Program-made: the position numbers and the translations under genes
NCBI GenBank assembly: GCA_012845835.1
Contig: JABAKD010000006.1
Coordinates: 868,001-932,000, forward strand
Direction of reading: 5' to 3'
Origin: Undaria pinnatifida
Lineage: Eukaryota > Sar > Phaeophyceae > Laminariales > Alariaceae
Length of the DNA stretch: 64,000 bases
Shown here: positions 1-9,690 of the stretch, in pieces
Numbering within the stretch: position 1 is the first letter of the stretch
How the letters are laid out: each line of letters opens with the position of its first letter
The notes under the pieces: generated by a model
What the model was told of the DNA's origin: nothing
The model's input: only the letters and a program-made list of their open reading frames with translations
Database searches by the model: none

Positions 1-90
1 CACCTTGTTTGGGTGAGGTGCACCAACCATTGTTTTATCAAGCCACCCCCCTCAGAAGGCAAAAATAACAATGGTTGCGGCACCTCGACC
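1..90. repeat. Dispersed CAACCATTG repeat, partial
   Basis: The stretch around GTGAGGTGCACCAACCATTG and the following CCCTCAGAAGGC...CAATGGTTG is shared with 41,610-41,850 and with 41,930-42,060. It carries CAACCATTG and its inverse CAATGGTTG about 50 bases apart, so it can pair with itself. The copy is cut by the window edge. I see no gene in it. Confidence 0.5.
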
Positions 91-544
91 GTGGCGTGTG
101 TCGAAAAATCGCATGTCACGCCTCCGTCCTACCGAAAACCGCACTAACCCGGGATTATGCGGGGTCCTTCGCTAGTGCGGGTATTGTCGTCTGGCAAGGC
201 ACCGCACCACTGAGGCATCATGATTGTGTGCAGCTTTTGCAGGACGGTGTGGGCGAGCAAGCGCGAGTGGGTCACCCGTTGGGGGAAGAGAAAAAAATGA
301 TGTATGTGGTTTTGGTATCTATCTGACCGGCGTCTTAAGCAAATAATAGATGTAGTCACTTTTTGCGCTCAAACGACTTTGCCAGCTTATGTAACGCTGG
401 CCGACAGGGTAGTACTCTGCCCCTCCTTCCACAAAAACAATGGCCATGCCAGTCAGAAGTGGTTCTCAGTTTTAACACTATGCGGCTCGCCCTTCATGCG
501 ACTCGCCGAACACCTCACGGCGCTTGGCGCGAGGTGCCTGCGAT

Positions 545-640
545 TACTTGCCTGGTCGGTGAAAACCCGACGTGCTCCGTCCCGGCATTGTTCGAATGCA
601 AGGGTCAATGGCCATAAGACTACGGATATGCATATGATGA
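545..640 (+). repeat. Dispersed repeat with GTCGG/CCGAC hairpin
   Basis: The segment CTGGTCGGTGAAAACCCGAC followed by GTGCTCCG recurs at about 21,735-21,800 and 37,825-37,910, each time followed by a diverged tail containing GGATGTGA or a similar string and a GGTCAAT-like motif. GTCGG and CCGAC can form a small stem with a loop of about 7 bases. No coding capacity is evident in positions 91-740 otherwise. Confidence 0.5.
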
Positions 641-739
641 GTACACCCCCCTCTCTGGAATACAGGACGCCACGGAAGAAATCAGAAACGCTAGTCCAGG
701 CCGGGTTTGTCGTTTAGAGTGAGCGCGTTCCACACACAT

Positions 740-1075
740 GCCAACAACAACGACACAACGCTGACCTTCTCGACCGCCCCCTGCCGCGCCGCCTGTTCCC
801 GTTCGCACACGGTCTAGCTCCGCGATCGATGCCGCTTGAACAGCCACTTCCGACGCCCACGCCGTCCCCCTACAAATCGAAAAGAGAGAACTTTACAACG
901 CGACGACAACAACGACGTCCGTTTCCCTGCGGAAACAAAATCGACGAAAGCGAGCATGCACGTGCGCAAAAGCTGACCTTCTCGACTGCCCCTCTCGCAT
1001 CGCCTCTGCCTTTTTCGCTTTCTCTAGCACCTCAGTCGAGGCCGCTTGGGCCGCCGCCTCCGCCGCCCATGTAGC
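740..1075. repeat. Tandem duplication of about 220 bases
   Basis: The stretch beginning GCTGACCTTCTCGACCGCCC near 755 is repeated near 977 as GCTGACCTTCTCGACTGCCC, with matching Ala-rich downstream sequence read on the minus strand. Weaker echoes of the following part (a CTCAGCAGGAGGGC-like string) occur near 1,120, 1,245 and 1,540. This gives a decaying tandem array over roughly 740-1,600. Confidence 0.45.
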
Positions 1076-1312
1076 CGCCATCGATAGTCGAAGCTGAGCG
1101 CGCGAGGCCGAAAGGAGTTTGCACCTCAGCAGGAGGGCCAGCACCTGGCCGGAGACGCGCCGCCATTGAGTCATGTGATTTTGCGAGTCTTGTGAGTTTT
1201 GCGGTTTTGAAATTTTGGGGGTTTTAAGACGGGCGGCCGAAGAGGCGTTCGCTTCAGCGGGAGGGCTAGCATCTACAGGAGGAGACGGGCCACAACCACA
1301 ACCACCCGCCAC
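893..1312 (-). CDS. Hypothetical Ala/Arg-rich reading frame, possible exon
   Basis: A 139-residue open frame is rich in Ala, Arg and Glu, with a central helical-looking stretch (residues about 55-115, AAEAAAQAASTEVLEKAKKAE) and a basic tail. It overlaps the tandem duplication at 740-1,075, and a related peptide is readable in the neighbouring copy, which could reflect duplicated coding sequence or just GC-rich repeat DNA. It lies on the same strand as the IQ-motif exon and the 5.8-6.8 kb exon, so it could be a further exon, but no splice sites were established. I do not recognise the protein. Confidence 0.2.
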   Translation of the reverse strand: MAGGCGCGPSPPVDASPPAEANASSAARLKTPKISKPQNSQDSQNHMTQWRRVSGQVLALLLRCKLLSASRAQLRLSMAATWAAEAAAQAASTEVLEKAKKAEAMREGQSRRSAFAHVHARFRRFCFRRETDVVVVVAL

Positions 1313-1369
1313 AAGGGCATGTACTTCGGATGTGATTACGTGCTTTTTTTTTTTGCTTCGGTGAACATT

Positions 1370-1515
1370 GTGATTTCGTACGTCTTAAGTGGTTTTCCGT
1401 AGGTTTTGAAGTATCATTTGGTGATTTCGCATGCCTTATGTGGTTCTATAGGTTTTGTGATGTTCTTCTGTGATCTCGTATGTCTCCTGTGGCTCTGTAG
1501 GTTTTGCGAGTTATA
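1370..1515. repeat. Three-unit minisatellite of about 50 bases
   Basis: Units begin at 1,370, 1,421 and 1,470 with GTGATTTCGTACG or close variants (GTGATTTCGCATG, GTGATCTCGTATG) and end with TGTAGGTTTTG-like sequence. The next 500 bases are T/G-rich with more GTGAGTTTT echoes and no recognisable gene. Confidence 0.6.
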
Positions 1516-2769
1516 AGACGCGCGATCGAAAGCAGCCCGTACCTCACGATGAGGGCTACCATCTGACCAGAGTTGCGCCACCACCGCAAGCTAGGTCAAG
1601 CAGGCGTGTTAGTGGTGATTTCGCGAGCTGCTGCTGTGGGTGAGTTAGTGTGAGTTTATTTTCGTGAGCTTCGTGCTTTTCGTGAGTTGTGTGTTTTTTT
1701 TAGCTTTGTGAGTAGTTTTGAGTTTTGCGGGGGTTTTTTCGAGTATTGCTATTTTGTGGTTGATTTTTTCGGGGGGGGAGGATTTTGTGATATCAACCAC
1801 AACAACCAAAAGACCGCAGTAGTTGTCCCTGTGGCGGTCACTATACTAAAACCAAGTAAAAAGGGCGCAGAACGTTACCTCACGGGTGTTGCCCTTAGGC
1901 TGTTCCGGCGTTCGCGCGGTGACCTCGCAAGCTCTGGCCAGCGTCACGTGCTCGAGGCACCCCGCCGGCACGTTGCAGTTTTGTAACCTTGGCGAAGCGG
2001 TACGTAAGCGGGTGCAGAAGTACACTCTGGGCGTGAGAACGCGGCAAACGATAGCAACAGTACCAAAATATTTGTAGCTGGTTGAACATGTCCCGCATGA
2101 CAGCGTGAGTTTCCGTATGCCTAGAACCGAATAGACGGGGCTGGTGCAAAGCCTTGCGCCATGGGGTCGACATGGCAAAAACGAATTGCTGTAGAAACGT
2201 GCCCCCCGTTCTTGTTGGCGGCCTACTTTATGGAACTCCCCAGACGGAACATTTTGTATAAAAATATTACGATAACGTCGAGTATATTATATATTATATG
2301 TTCAACAAGATTGGTCCATACTAAACATATCAACTGGCGTAGTACGATGGTCACTTCAAACGCGTTTGTTTGCTGCTGCTACCAGGTTGGTGGTGACGCC
2401 ACGAAAGTCGCTTCGCGCAGATAAAGAGCACCACTAGCCGCGTGCACTGCAGCCGGTCGTGCGTTTCATGTCGCCACAAAGGTCGGCTTGCGGGGGGAAA
2501 CCCTGCGACACTAGCCGCGCACTTTAGCCGATGATGTGATTCATTTCGCCACAAAAACGCCGGCTTGTCAGAAAAAAAACTGCGTCGATAGCCGCGCACC
2601 CTAGCCAATCGGGCGTTTCTTTTAAACTGGCGAATGTGGATGTACACCCCCCCCCACCACCACTAATTCTCCATGCGCCCTGCCCTCTAACCGTAACCGC
2701 ATACTGAACTGTAGCCTGCTATACGTTTTGCTTCAACGTGCTAATGCGAATGTGCGATCCCTCCCCCCG
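1516..2769. other. Gene-poor stretch with a short tandem repeat
   Basis: No convincing coding sequence was seen. At about 2,276-2,300 there is an AT dinucleotide-like patch (TATATTATATATTATATG). From about 2,434 to 2,630 a unit of about 80 bases is repeated two to three times, each containing AGCCG...CATTTCGCCACAAA and a CGGCTTG string. Confidence 0.5.
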
Positions 2770-3684
2770 CTATCTTAGCTTGCGCCTGCCCCCGTCCCCC
2801 CCACCCTGTACATACTCCCCGCTCTCCCCTCCCCACCTGTGCATGCGCCCTTTCCCGCCTCCTAGGTCCACTAAAACCGTCCTAAGCTTTCGTCTCGCCC
2901 TAGCCCCTCCCTGCACGCGCCCAGTCGCCCCCCGCCAGACCGCCTGGATAACCGTCGCTGCTTTCCTTCGTCGGTGTTGTTTCTTTGCTAGCGCCAACCG
3001 AGACTTCTCCTCGCGTCTCTCTTTTTCCGAACGCTCCTCACGTTTGCGCTCAAGAGAAGCTGCTCGCGTCATCCGTACCCTCCGCCGTCTTGCCTGGTGC
3101 ACACGGACAGCCCGTTGGATCGTACAAGCCGCGCGCTCTTGGGCCGGCCCGCGCACGCACGCGTAGCGCTGGGTGGTGCAAGCCACGCGCACTTGAACCG
3201 CCCCCCGCGAGAACGCGGAGCGCTGGGTCGTGCAAGGTGCGCGTACTTGAGCCGGCCCACGCGCCAATGCGGAACGCTTTATACCGCTAGACACACGCAC
3301 CCGTACCGACCCGCGCGCGCACGCGGCGCGTCGGATAGTGCACGCTGCGTGTGTTTGTGATGGCCCGCGCGCAGAGCATTGCCTAGCGTCTCTCCGACGG
3401 GTTAGGTGTGCGCGGACGAGCGCTTGGATGGTAGTGGCAGCCTTGTCGTGGCGGTGTTGTCTCTGTGTGAACGCGGTGGCGGAGGCACTCCAGTCTTGGA
3501 AGGCCGGGTGGAGTCGGGAGCGTCGGTAAACTCGTGCTGCGGTGGCGAAGATATGACCAAGAGGAATCCTGCCGGCGCATCGAATGCATCGTAAAACGCC
3601 GGCAGCCAGTGAGTTAAAATGTTGATATCGCAAAAGGAAGGATCCGATACGGGTCCGCCCACAAGAGCTGCGCAATCTGAGCAA
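2770..3684 (-). CDS. IQ-motif (calmodulin-binding) protein exon
   Basis: The 304-codon frame contains seven IQ-like motifs. A good first one, TTIQALVRAHLTRRR, lies at residues 84-98. Five units follow, spaced exactly 18 residues apart (starting near residues 115, 133, 151, 169 and 187; for example CTIRRAACARG and CTIQRAVRVHQARRR), and a last one, ATVIQAVWRG, lies at about 243-252. A highly charged K/E/R segment (about 205-240) sits before the last motif. IQ motifs bind calmodulin or myosin light chains in many eukaryotic proteins; the actual partner here is unknown. The 18-residue period means the DNA is a 54-base tandem repeat that stays in frame. The ATG at 3,684 may not be the true start, because the first 80 residues look unlike the rest, and the Gly-rich tail after residue 270 may be intron or UTR. 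It may belong to the same minus-strand gene as 5,777-6,792, which is an inference. Confidence 0.55.
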   Translation of the reverse strand: MLRLRSSCGRTRIGSFLLRYQHFNSLAAGVLRCIRCAGRIPLGHIFATAARVYRRSRLHPAFQDWSASATAFTQRQHRHDKAATTIQALVRAHLTRRRDARQCSARGPSQTHAACTIRRAACARGSVRVRVSSGIKRSALARGPAQVRAPCTTQRSAFSRGAVQVRVACTTQRYACVRGPAQERAACTIQRAVRVHQARRRRVRMTRAASLERKREERSEKERREEKSRLALAKKQHRRRKAATVIQAVWRGATGRVQGGARARRKLRTVLVDLGGGKGRMHRWGGESGEYVQGGGDGGRRKLR

Positions 3685-4254
3685 GGCTTGGAACCTTGTC
3701 GTGGCAATGAGATAACAATGACGGGATATTTTTAATGGTTAACAAGAGGGACCCGGAGGAGGCCTGCAAGGCATCGAAACATCGTCAAATGTCGCAGGTG
3801 AACCCAAAAAAAGGTAGTGCATCCGTCGCTATTGGAGCTGCTCCGCGGAGCAGAACATTTTGCAGCTGACCAGCGCTACGGTACTGCAGTATAATACCTC
3901 AATTTTTACTATGGTCAAGCCACTCGGACGAGTGGCTCTGTAAATCTCCCACTAAAAACATACTTTACAAACACTCGTTGGCCGTGAGAATGTTACTTAA
4001 GCCTAGACAGAAACGCGTTTGAAGGCCGCAAGAAAAGTCGGATAACCCCCCCGCACAGGCGGCTCTGGCCCGCTGAAAAACGGGGCCTTAAAAACGACCG
4101 CACTATTGTGGCCGTGGCCAGCTCTCGTCAACTTTCGTGCATGATTCGGTCGGTGGCGGCGGGCGATTTATCCTTCTCCAGCAATCTACAAGGGGGTTCC
4201 AATTTTGTTTGGCGCGTGGTAAAATTAGTAGGTATTATTTTCACGCATCATGGC
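3685..4254. other. No gene seen
   Basis: This is unremarkable mixed sequence on the upstream side of the IQ-motif frame. It would be intronic if the two minus-strand exons belong together. Only short frames without family resemblance were seen. Confidence 0.4.
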
Positions 4255-4445
4255 CCAACCCGTGGATCGGGTCGGGAATTTTTATAGTCTCTCGGATCGA
4301 GTCGGGTCGGATCGGGTCGGGTCAGCAGGTGGTCGAGGTCTCACGGGTCGGGTATGGTCGGGACAATAGTTGTTCTAATCTCGTGGGTCGGGTCGGATCA
4401 CCCTGACCCCGACCTGACCCGAGCCGACCCGCGAAAAATGACCCA
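4255..4445. repeat. Degenerate GGGTC pentamer island 1
   Basis: The island consists of runs such as GGGTCGGATCGGGTCGGGTC with interspersed CTCACGGGTCGGGTATGG, ending CGACCCGCGAAAAATGACCC. Five more islands of the same type occur at 16,755-16,930, 20,270-20,530, 42,395-42,560, 44,284-44,480 and 45,465-45,870. They share spacer words such as CCTCCTGACC, GCGAGATTT and GGATCATGACCCG, so they are related copies and not independent simple repeats. Confidence 0.7.
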
Positions 4446-5345
4446 GCCCATGAAAGCACTTAACAAAAAAGAGCTCGCATTGTCACGATAGCTTGGTTTT
4501 CTTTTGCTTTGGAGATTACATGCCGTACATCGCAGTCAGACGTAGATTTTACGCATCAAACGCAATCATATCGTAAGGGGTCATCTCTCTTTCTTGGCGA
4601 GACGTAAAATTACAAATTCGCGTTCGTTCGCATTTTTTGTTTTATTTTTTGTTGTCAACACTAAATACTTCACCTGAGCAAGGCTTAAAACCACACCCTG
4701 GCACCCCAAAAGACGCTTACGGTAACAACAAACAGGACAGTAGGAAAGACAGGCTGACGTGTGCAAAAAATACGAAAACCAGGAGCCATGCTGCAGAATA
4801 CTGACGCCATTAATAGCTAATAGTGTAGTACGTGCCCTCTCCCAAAATAAGAAACCCAGCCTGGAACAGCATTTTAATTACTAATTATTATGGCACGAGG
4901 TGGCCTGCTGTACTGTACTGCGGCACCGACTTAGAGCAACCTTGAGTGCAGGTGATTGTATATGTTGGTAAGCTTAGTGAAGCGCTTGCCACTGAGCACA
5001 ATTGACCGGGAACCAACCAGAAACACACATAATATGCCGTAGGGGAAGAGAGCCTCGCACGAAACGAATACCAGGTGTATACCCTGCCAAGACTCTGGTT
5101 CGTACGCATTGAAAATCGTCCTCTCAACTCTCAATCGTTGGGATAATCAGCATCACGTACACAAAAAATGTCCGGAATCTTCGGCGCGAAGACGAAAGCT
5201 TCGTACTTGAACACGAGTAGAGTAGACAGGTACGATTAACGTGTAGACAGGTACAATTATGTGTCTTCAGTGTGCGCTGTACAACTTGTTGTGTAGAACG
5301 ATCGATAGCATGTTTTTTTTTCATGGTTGAATACGTGTGAGCCAT
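4446..5345. other. AT-richer spacer without a recognised gene
   Basis: Nothing beyond short open frames was seen. The composition is close to balanced, with several T runs. No repeat seen elsewhere in the window was recognised here. Confidence 0.4.
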
Positions 5346-5715
5346 GATATCGATCATTTTAAGGGTCGACACTCATCTTTGCAAGCTGTATGATATTCCG
5401 GTAGCGCGTTTTTTATTCTTAGAAGATGTATCAATCCGGGCATTAGTCTATGTCATAGGCGGGTTCGGTCCACAATCATTCTGCGAACTGATACAACGAC
5501 TCGTACTACTTCACGACTATAATATTCCGCTTGTGTCCGATATTGTCCGGCGTTAGTGTCAACAATGAACAAGATGACGAGATAACAAAAAATCTCTTCT
5601 TGGTACCAGGTATCACGGAACAATTTTCTAGAACGTTCTCTTAAAAACGTCAGCTGTGAGTCCGATAAATTGTAGGGTCGATACTCATATCTGCAGCCTG
5701 GGTGATACACCTACT
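5345..5715 (+). repeat. Two CAGCTGTGAG hairpin-family copies
   Basis: Copies lie at about 5,345-5,420 (GGGTCGACACTCATCTTTGC then AAGCTGTATGATATTCCG) and at 5,648-5,712 (GTCAGCTGTGAGTCCGATAA ... GGGTCGATACTCATATCTGC). Each has a GAGT-TCGA arm facing a TCGATACTC arm, so a short imperfect hairpin can form. The family is described at 12,329-12,563. Confidence 0.6.
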
Positions 5716-5776
5716 TGTCGCTCGTTTGTCCTACGGATGTTGTGAGGGTGAATTAATCAAAATCAACTCAACGTAC

Positions 5777-6660
5777 CTACTTGTAGAGGAGCACAAGAAA
5801 CGCCGAAGCATCGCCTTTGGGTCGGCCTCGCGCCTCAACCGGGCCGTCTCAAGCATCCTTGCCATCTCTTCCGCCCTGAGTCCCCGCAGAAGCATAACGG
5901 CCGACTGATCTTCCCACAAGGAATCCCGCAGTGCATCAGTATCGTCAACAGCACCTCCCCCTCCTGCCCCCCCCCCTCCTCCTCCTCCTCCTCCTCCTCC
6001 TCCTCCTCCTCCTCCTCCTCCTCCTCCTCCTCCTCCTCCTCCTCCTCCTCCTCCTCCTCCTCCTCCTCCTCCTCCTCCTCCTCCTTGTCGTTTTCGTCGA
6101 GCGCCAGAGGTACCGGCCGGCTGAACTCGTTGTTGTGGTGAGTATATCTCCTTGTACGTTGCTTGAGGTGTTCCATGGTGCAGGTGGTGGACCTGGGGGC
6201 TCGTGTAAGTGGCGTCATCCCGTTGCAGAATCGAAATGTTGAAGTGGTGTTTGGAGAGAACGATCCCTTGACAAGGTTGCGGTCGCTGCTGCAGCTGCCG
6301 TTGTGTGTGATGTTGAGCGGCAGCAGCGGCAGCGGCAGCGGCAGCGGCAGAAACACCCCCACCACAACCATCACCACCATCATCGCTAGTACCACTACCA
6401 CCACCGCCGCCACCATCACCACCACCACCGCCACCATCACCACCACCAGGTTTCAATCCCCACCCTGTTGTACCCTCTTCCAGCACCGCAGACACCAACG
6501 AACCAGCAGTGGTGCTACCGGTGATGCTATTCTTGAGGGCCACATACGGAGACGGTGACACCAAGCCTAGAGCGGCTAGGAGATCAGGTGACGCTGATCG
6601 TAGGGCACGGTTAGCGTTAGCATTAGCGTTAGCGCTAGCGCTAGCGTTAGCCTCCACCGA

Positions 6661-6706
<46 letters not shown>

Positions 6707-6792
6707 TTTGACGTGGCCGAGGTTGGAAAGAAGACGCGCCGCTCACACCGGTCTCCGAAAAGCACTCCATCATCGCCGTCAGGTCTTGCCAT
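5777..6792 (-). CDS. Low-complexity protein, candidate first exon
   Basis: The frame opens at ATG 6,792 (MARPDGDDGVLFGDRCERR) and runs to a good donor read on the minus strand as AG|GTACGT at 5,777/5,776; past it the frame soon ends. In order it has a poly-Ala run (about residues 30-43, CAG repeats), an Ala/Asn repeat, a Gly/Ser/Asp-rich segment, a second Ala run, a His/Gln-rich segment, a long poly-Gly tract from a CCT/AGG microsatellite, and a well-behaved helical C-terminal part (DALRDSLWEDQSAVMLLRG, then RAEEMARMLETARLRREADP). That last part looks genuinely coding. No family is recognised. It runs divergently from the plus-strand exon at 8,278. Downstream exons would lie below 5,777 on the minus strand, possibly including the IQ exon. 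Confidence 0.5.
5970..6084. repeat. (CCT)n microsatellite inside the minus-strand exon
   Basis: There are about 38 uninterrupted CCT/CTC triplets on the plus strand. The three minus-strand frames would give poly-Gly, poly-Glu or poly-Arg, and long open frames in several readings are by-products of this tract. Smaller repeats nearby are a GTTAGC-type hexamer run at about 6,600-6,655 and a (CAG)n run at about 6,665-6,704. Confidence 0.85.
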
Positions 6793-8100
6793 CGGAGACG
6801 CGAAGGACCGGGGGCGGGGCCACAGGAGAGGGTGGTGATGGTGGTCGAGGTGGTGGTGCCGTTTTTAGATACGTTGTGGGATGGTGGGCGTAGGGGTGGA
6901 GGTGGGGATGGTTCCTGGTGCTGCGTCTACCCACTTCTTTCGTTGCATCCGGCTCTCTCTCTTTGGAGATGTCAAGGGTGGGAACGTGCGGGGTGTTGGC
7001 GGTCGTCGATCGGCGGTCGGCGCACGACGGGTGGTGTAATCGTATGAATGAACCACGCATTTGTCTTTTTTCGTCCGTCATTCGGTCATCGTTCGTCGTA
7101 GCGCTGGTTCTGACGGCGTGCTTTGTTCTTTCGTTCTTTCTAGCACCACAGAACAGTATTGTGTACATACGGTGGTGTACTCACAAAACATAGGTGCTCA
7201 AGTACGGCTTACGGCCGTATTGCGGTCTATCATGTACATGTGTGCATGATACATGACATGCTGTAGGATTTGGCGGTTTCATGCGGCGCGATTTCCAGCG
7301 AAAACTTTGTTCCGGTTCGGCAAGGGCCCAATGACGCTGAACCTTCGAATTTTCCCGAAAGGGTCAAAAACCAAAGATTGGCAGTTAGCAGCGCCAGGCC
7401 AGAGTCAAAGGGTCCCTGTTTTGCCCAACAGGAACCAGAAGAGATATCGACGCCTCTACATGTGTGCTCTGAGTACAACAAGCAGCATAGGCAGTAGCAA
7501 GAGCAACAGCCAGTCAGCTGCAGCACGTACGCAGTACTCGTCGTATTAGTAAAATGCAATCGTCAAACATCAATCGTCTCCGAACCTGTGGCTCGACTGG
7601 TGGTATAACTTCTATCTACGAGAGAGGGCGTATCATTTGCTCCACGCATGTGCGTATGACAGCAGCAGCGATCAACTCGCGTGCCCATGGAATGAGCAGT
7701 GACGAGCACTACTGCTGTTGCTCTGCTGCTGAGGCTCAGAACTGTGAGAACTGGAAGCACAAAATGGTCCGCAAAATCGAAGTGGCCAATCACCACGCAC
7801 GATGATCACTAACCCAAAACATGAACCATCCCCACAAAAAAAGCCACCTTGCTGAATCTGGAACTCCCTTACAGGGTTAGTTCTCCAAAAATGCAATGTG
7901 TCGGTCGGGGTTAGGTCTGGCGCAATATCCAGCACCAAAGGGCCTAGGGCACAGGACTGGCCATCTACCTGCCAAACCGACTGACCTCTTCAAGACCCAC
8001 GCCCGATACCACCATAGGCGTGGCTCGGCGCACCGGCACGGGTGTGCTTTTTCGCGGGAGCACTGCGCAAGCTAACCCAGAAAGCATCGACAAATACATT
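6793..8100. other. Spacer between divergent candidate genes
   Basis: This lies between the minus-strand ATG at 6,792 and the plus-strand ATG at 8,278. It contains no convincing frame. It may hold promoters for both directions, but no defined element beyond the duplicated block at 8,107-8,245 was recognised. Confidence 0.35.
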
Positions 8101-8106
8101 CCATCA

Positions 8107-8245
8107 CGGACGTAAATATAAGGACCGTGTATAGTTATATCAATATATTTAACGGTCTCTATATTTTGTTCTAATATAGACGGAAATATAAGGACCGTTT
8201 GATATTAATATTGATCATACAAACGGTAACTATATTTAAGACCAA
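8107..8245 (+). promoter_or_regulatory. Duplicated AT-rich block before a candidate start codon
   Basis: A unit of about 70 bases occurs twice in a row: GACGTAAATATAAGGACCGT near 8,109 and GACGGAAATATAAGGACCGT near 8,179. Each is followed by an ACGGT....ATATTT block. The second unit ends about 30 bases before the ATG at 8,278. The AT-rich duplicated blocks could be promoter or regulatory DNA, or simply a short tandem repeat; position is the only support. Confidence 0.3.
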
Positions 8246-8277
8246 TATTTTTTAGGCTGCAGGACCAGAAAATAATT

Positions 8278-8493
8278 ATGGCCTCCTCTTCTTGCTCTTC
8301 CTCCTCCTCGACCCCAGCCCGCGGCACTCCGCCTGCTACTGTGCCAGGCGCCAACCCCGGCGAGGGCCCGTTTGGTCACGCTGAGCAATGCTTGGCGGAA
8401 GCACGAGAGGATCTACGAGCGGTCGCGCGCAAGCTGTCCTCTTGCGAAGATGCTCTGGAGGGGCGAGGCGCATACCTTGGGATCACCGACCCG
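8278..8493 (+). CDS. Candidate first exon of the EsV-1-7 gene
   Basis: ATG 8,278 opens a 72-codon frame ending exactly at a donor, CCG|GTGAGG, in phase 0. A Ser/Pro/Gly-rich start (MASSSCSSSSSTPARG) is followed by a charged helical stretch (EAREDLRAVARKLSSCEDAL, residues about 41-60). The long exon at 13,389 also begins in phase 0 with a similar coiled-coil-like segment, so the two could be one gene with an intron of about 4.9 kb full of repeats. That link is inference; an intermediate exon or a separate gene is possible. The last part of this exon (GITDP and the following donor) is copied downstream in the 8,475-10,830 array. Confidence 0.4.
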
Positions 8494-9101
8494 GTGAGGG
8501 AAGGCCTGCTGCCTCTGCTGTTCAATGTCGGTGCTGCAGCTTTAAATGTCAAATGCTTGTTGTTGCTGATTTCTATGATTTTTTGTCACTTTTCGACTGC
8601 GATCGTATTAACATTTTTGTCACTATCATATCATACGATGCCACGTATTTTTACTGGATTTCTGTCGTAGATTGCTGCACGTTCGCTCGTAGATATGTGG
8701 GGTGGGTGGGTAGGTGTATTTTTTGGCCAGCCCGGCGGCATCACTGACCCGGCAAGGGAGGCCTGCTGTTGTTGGTGTTGCTGCTGGTGCTGGTGGTGGT
8801 GGTGGTGCTGCTGCTGTGTTTGTTCTGTTATTTTTTGTCGTATTTCGTAGTCACTTTTTTTTGTAAAATTGCCCAAAAACGGTATACCGTAAGGTTGTAA
8901 CGAGGACCACTGGTAGGGTCAGCTCACGCTATCGCTACAGACAGTGGGATCCGAAGGGTGCGCCAGCTAGCGTTGGGTTGCGAAAGCAGCTGAGTTAAAT
9001 CGACACACGACGCGTATGAAAATACGTGGAAGTGTGGTGAGCTTAAGCTTTATTTTTCCGACCCATCCGCCGGAGGATTAGAAGAAGAAAAAAAAAAGTG
9101 A

Positions 9102-9297
9102 GGGTCCTCCAGTAAGGCGGTGGTGTGCCAGAGCAATATGGCCGCCTTCGCCTTAGTCTATTGGGCATGTGGGAGAAGTCTCCTTATTCCTCCCGGGTTA
9201 TGAGTGCAATTCCCCAGTCGCGCCAAGAGCGATTTTGACCGCCATATATAGGGATACAGCAGTACCGCCTTACTCAGACCGCCTTATCGCGGGACCC
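9102..9297. mobile_element. AAGGCGGT inverted-repeat element, copy 1
   Basis: The left end GGGTCCTCCAGTAAGGCGGT faces a right end that reads, inverted, GGGTCCCGCGATAAGGCGGT. Inside are AGAGCAATATGGCCGCCTT and GGTTATGAGTGCAATTC. Two more copies with the same ends lie at 21,827-22,030 and 46,148-46,324. Size, terminal inverted repeats and lack of coding sequence fit a MITE (non-autonomous DNA transposon). The superfamily is not assigned. Confidence 0.7.
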
Positions 9298-9514
9298 GTA
9301 CTACTGCATGACTGCTGTGCCGGTGGTCCAAATAGCCATTCTACGGTACATTTGAAACCCATCGAAATGAAAACCTTAGTACCGCTCTCACCGGCAGACT
9401 ATACCGCCGTCAGCGCTCGTTCAATGCACCCGACATTTCTCTGTTATCAATAGTTGCGTGATTTCGCCTCCGCGGGACGCATGCTATTGTTTGCGGGCTT
9501 TTTTACATCCAATT

Positions 9515-9690
9515 GGCGTGAACGCTTTCACGACTGGAAACCCTTGTTCGGGGACAAATTACCTGGTGTTAGTATGGGGAGGGGTTTGGGGGCTCTAAAG
9601 GGGTTAACGCGTTTACGACTGAAAACCCTTGTTCGGGGACAAATTACTTGGTGTTAGTATGGGGAGAGTTTTTGGAGCTTTTAAATGCGT
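9515..9690. repeat. Two-unit tandem repeat, 85 bases
   Basis: CGACTGGAAACCCTTGTTCG at 9,531 recurs as CGACTGAAAACCCTTGTTCG at 9,616, each followed by GGGACAAATTAC and TGGTGTTAGTATGGGGAG. Single diverged copies of the TTGGAGTTAGTATAGGGAG part are readable near 22,190, 34,610, 47,960 and 54,690, so this is a dispersed family with one local duplication. Confidence 0.6.

Noticed and set aside
5835-6446. Poly-Glu frame on the minus strand and poly-Leu frame on the plus strand
   Set aside because: Both are alternative readings of the CCT microsatellite inside the 5,777-6,792 exon.
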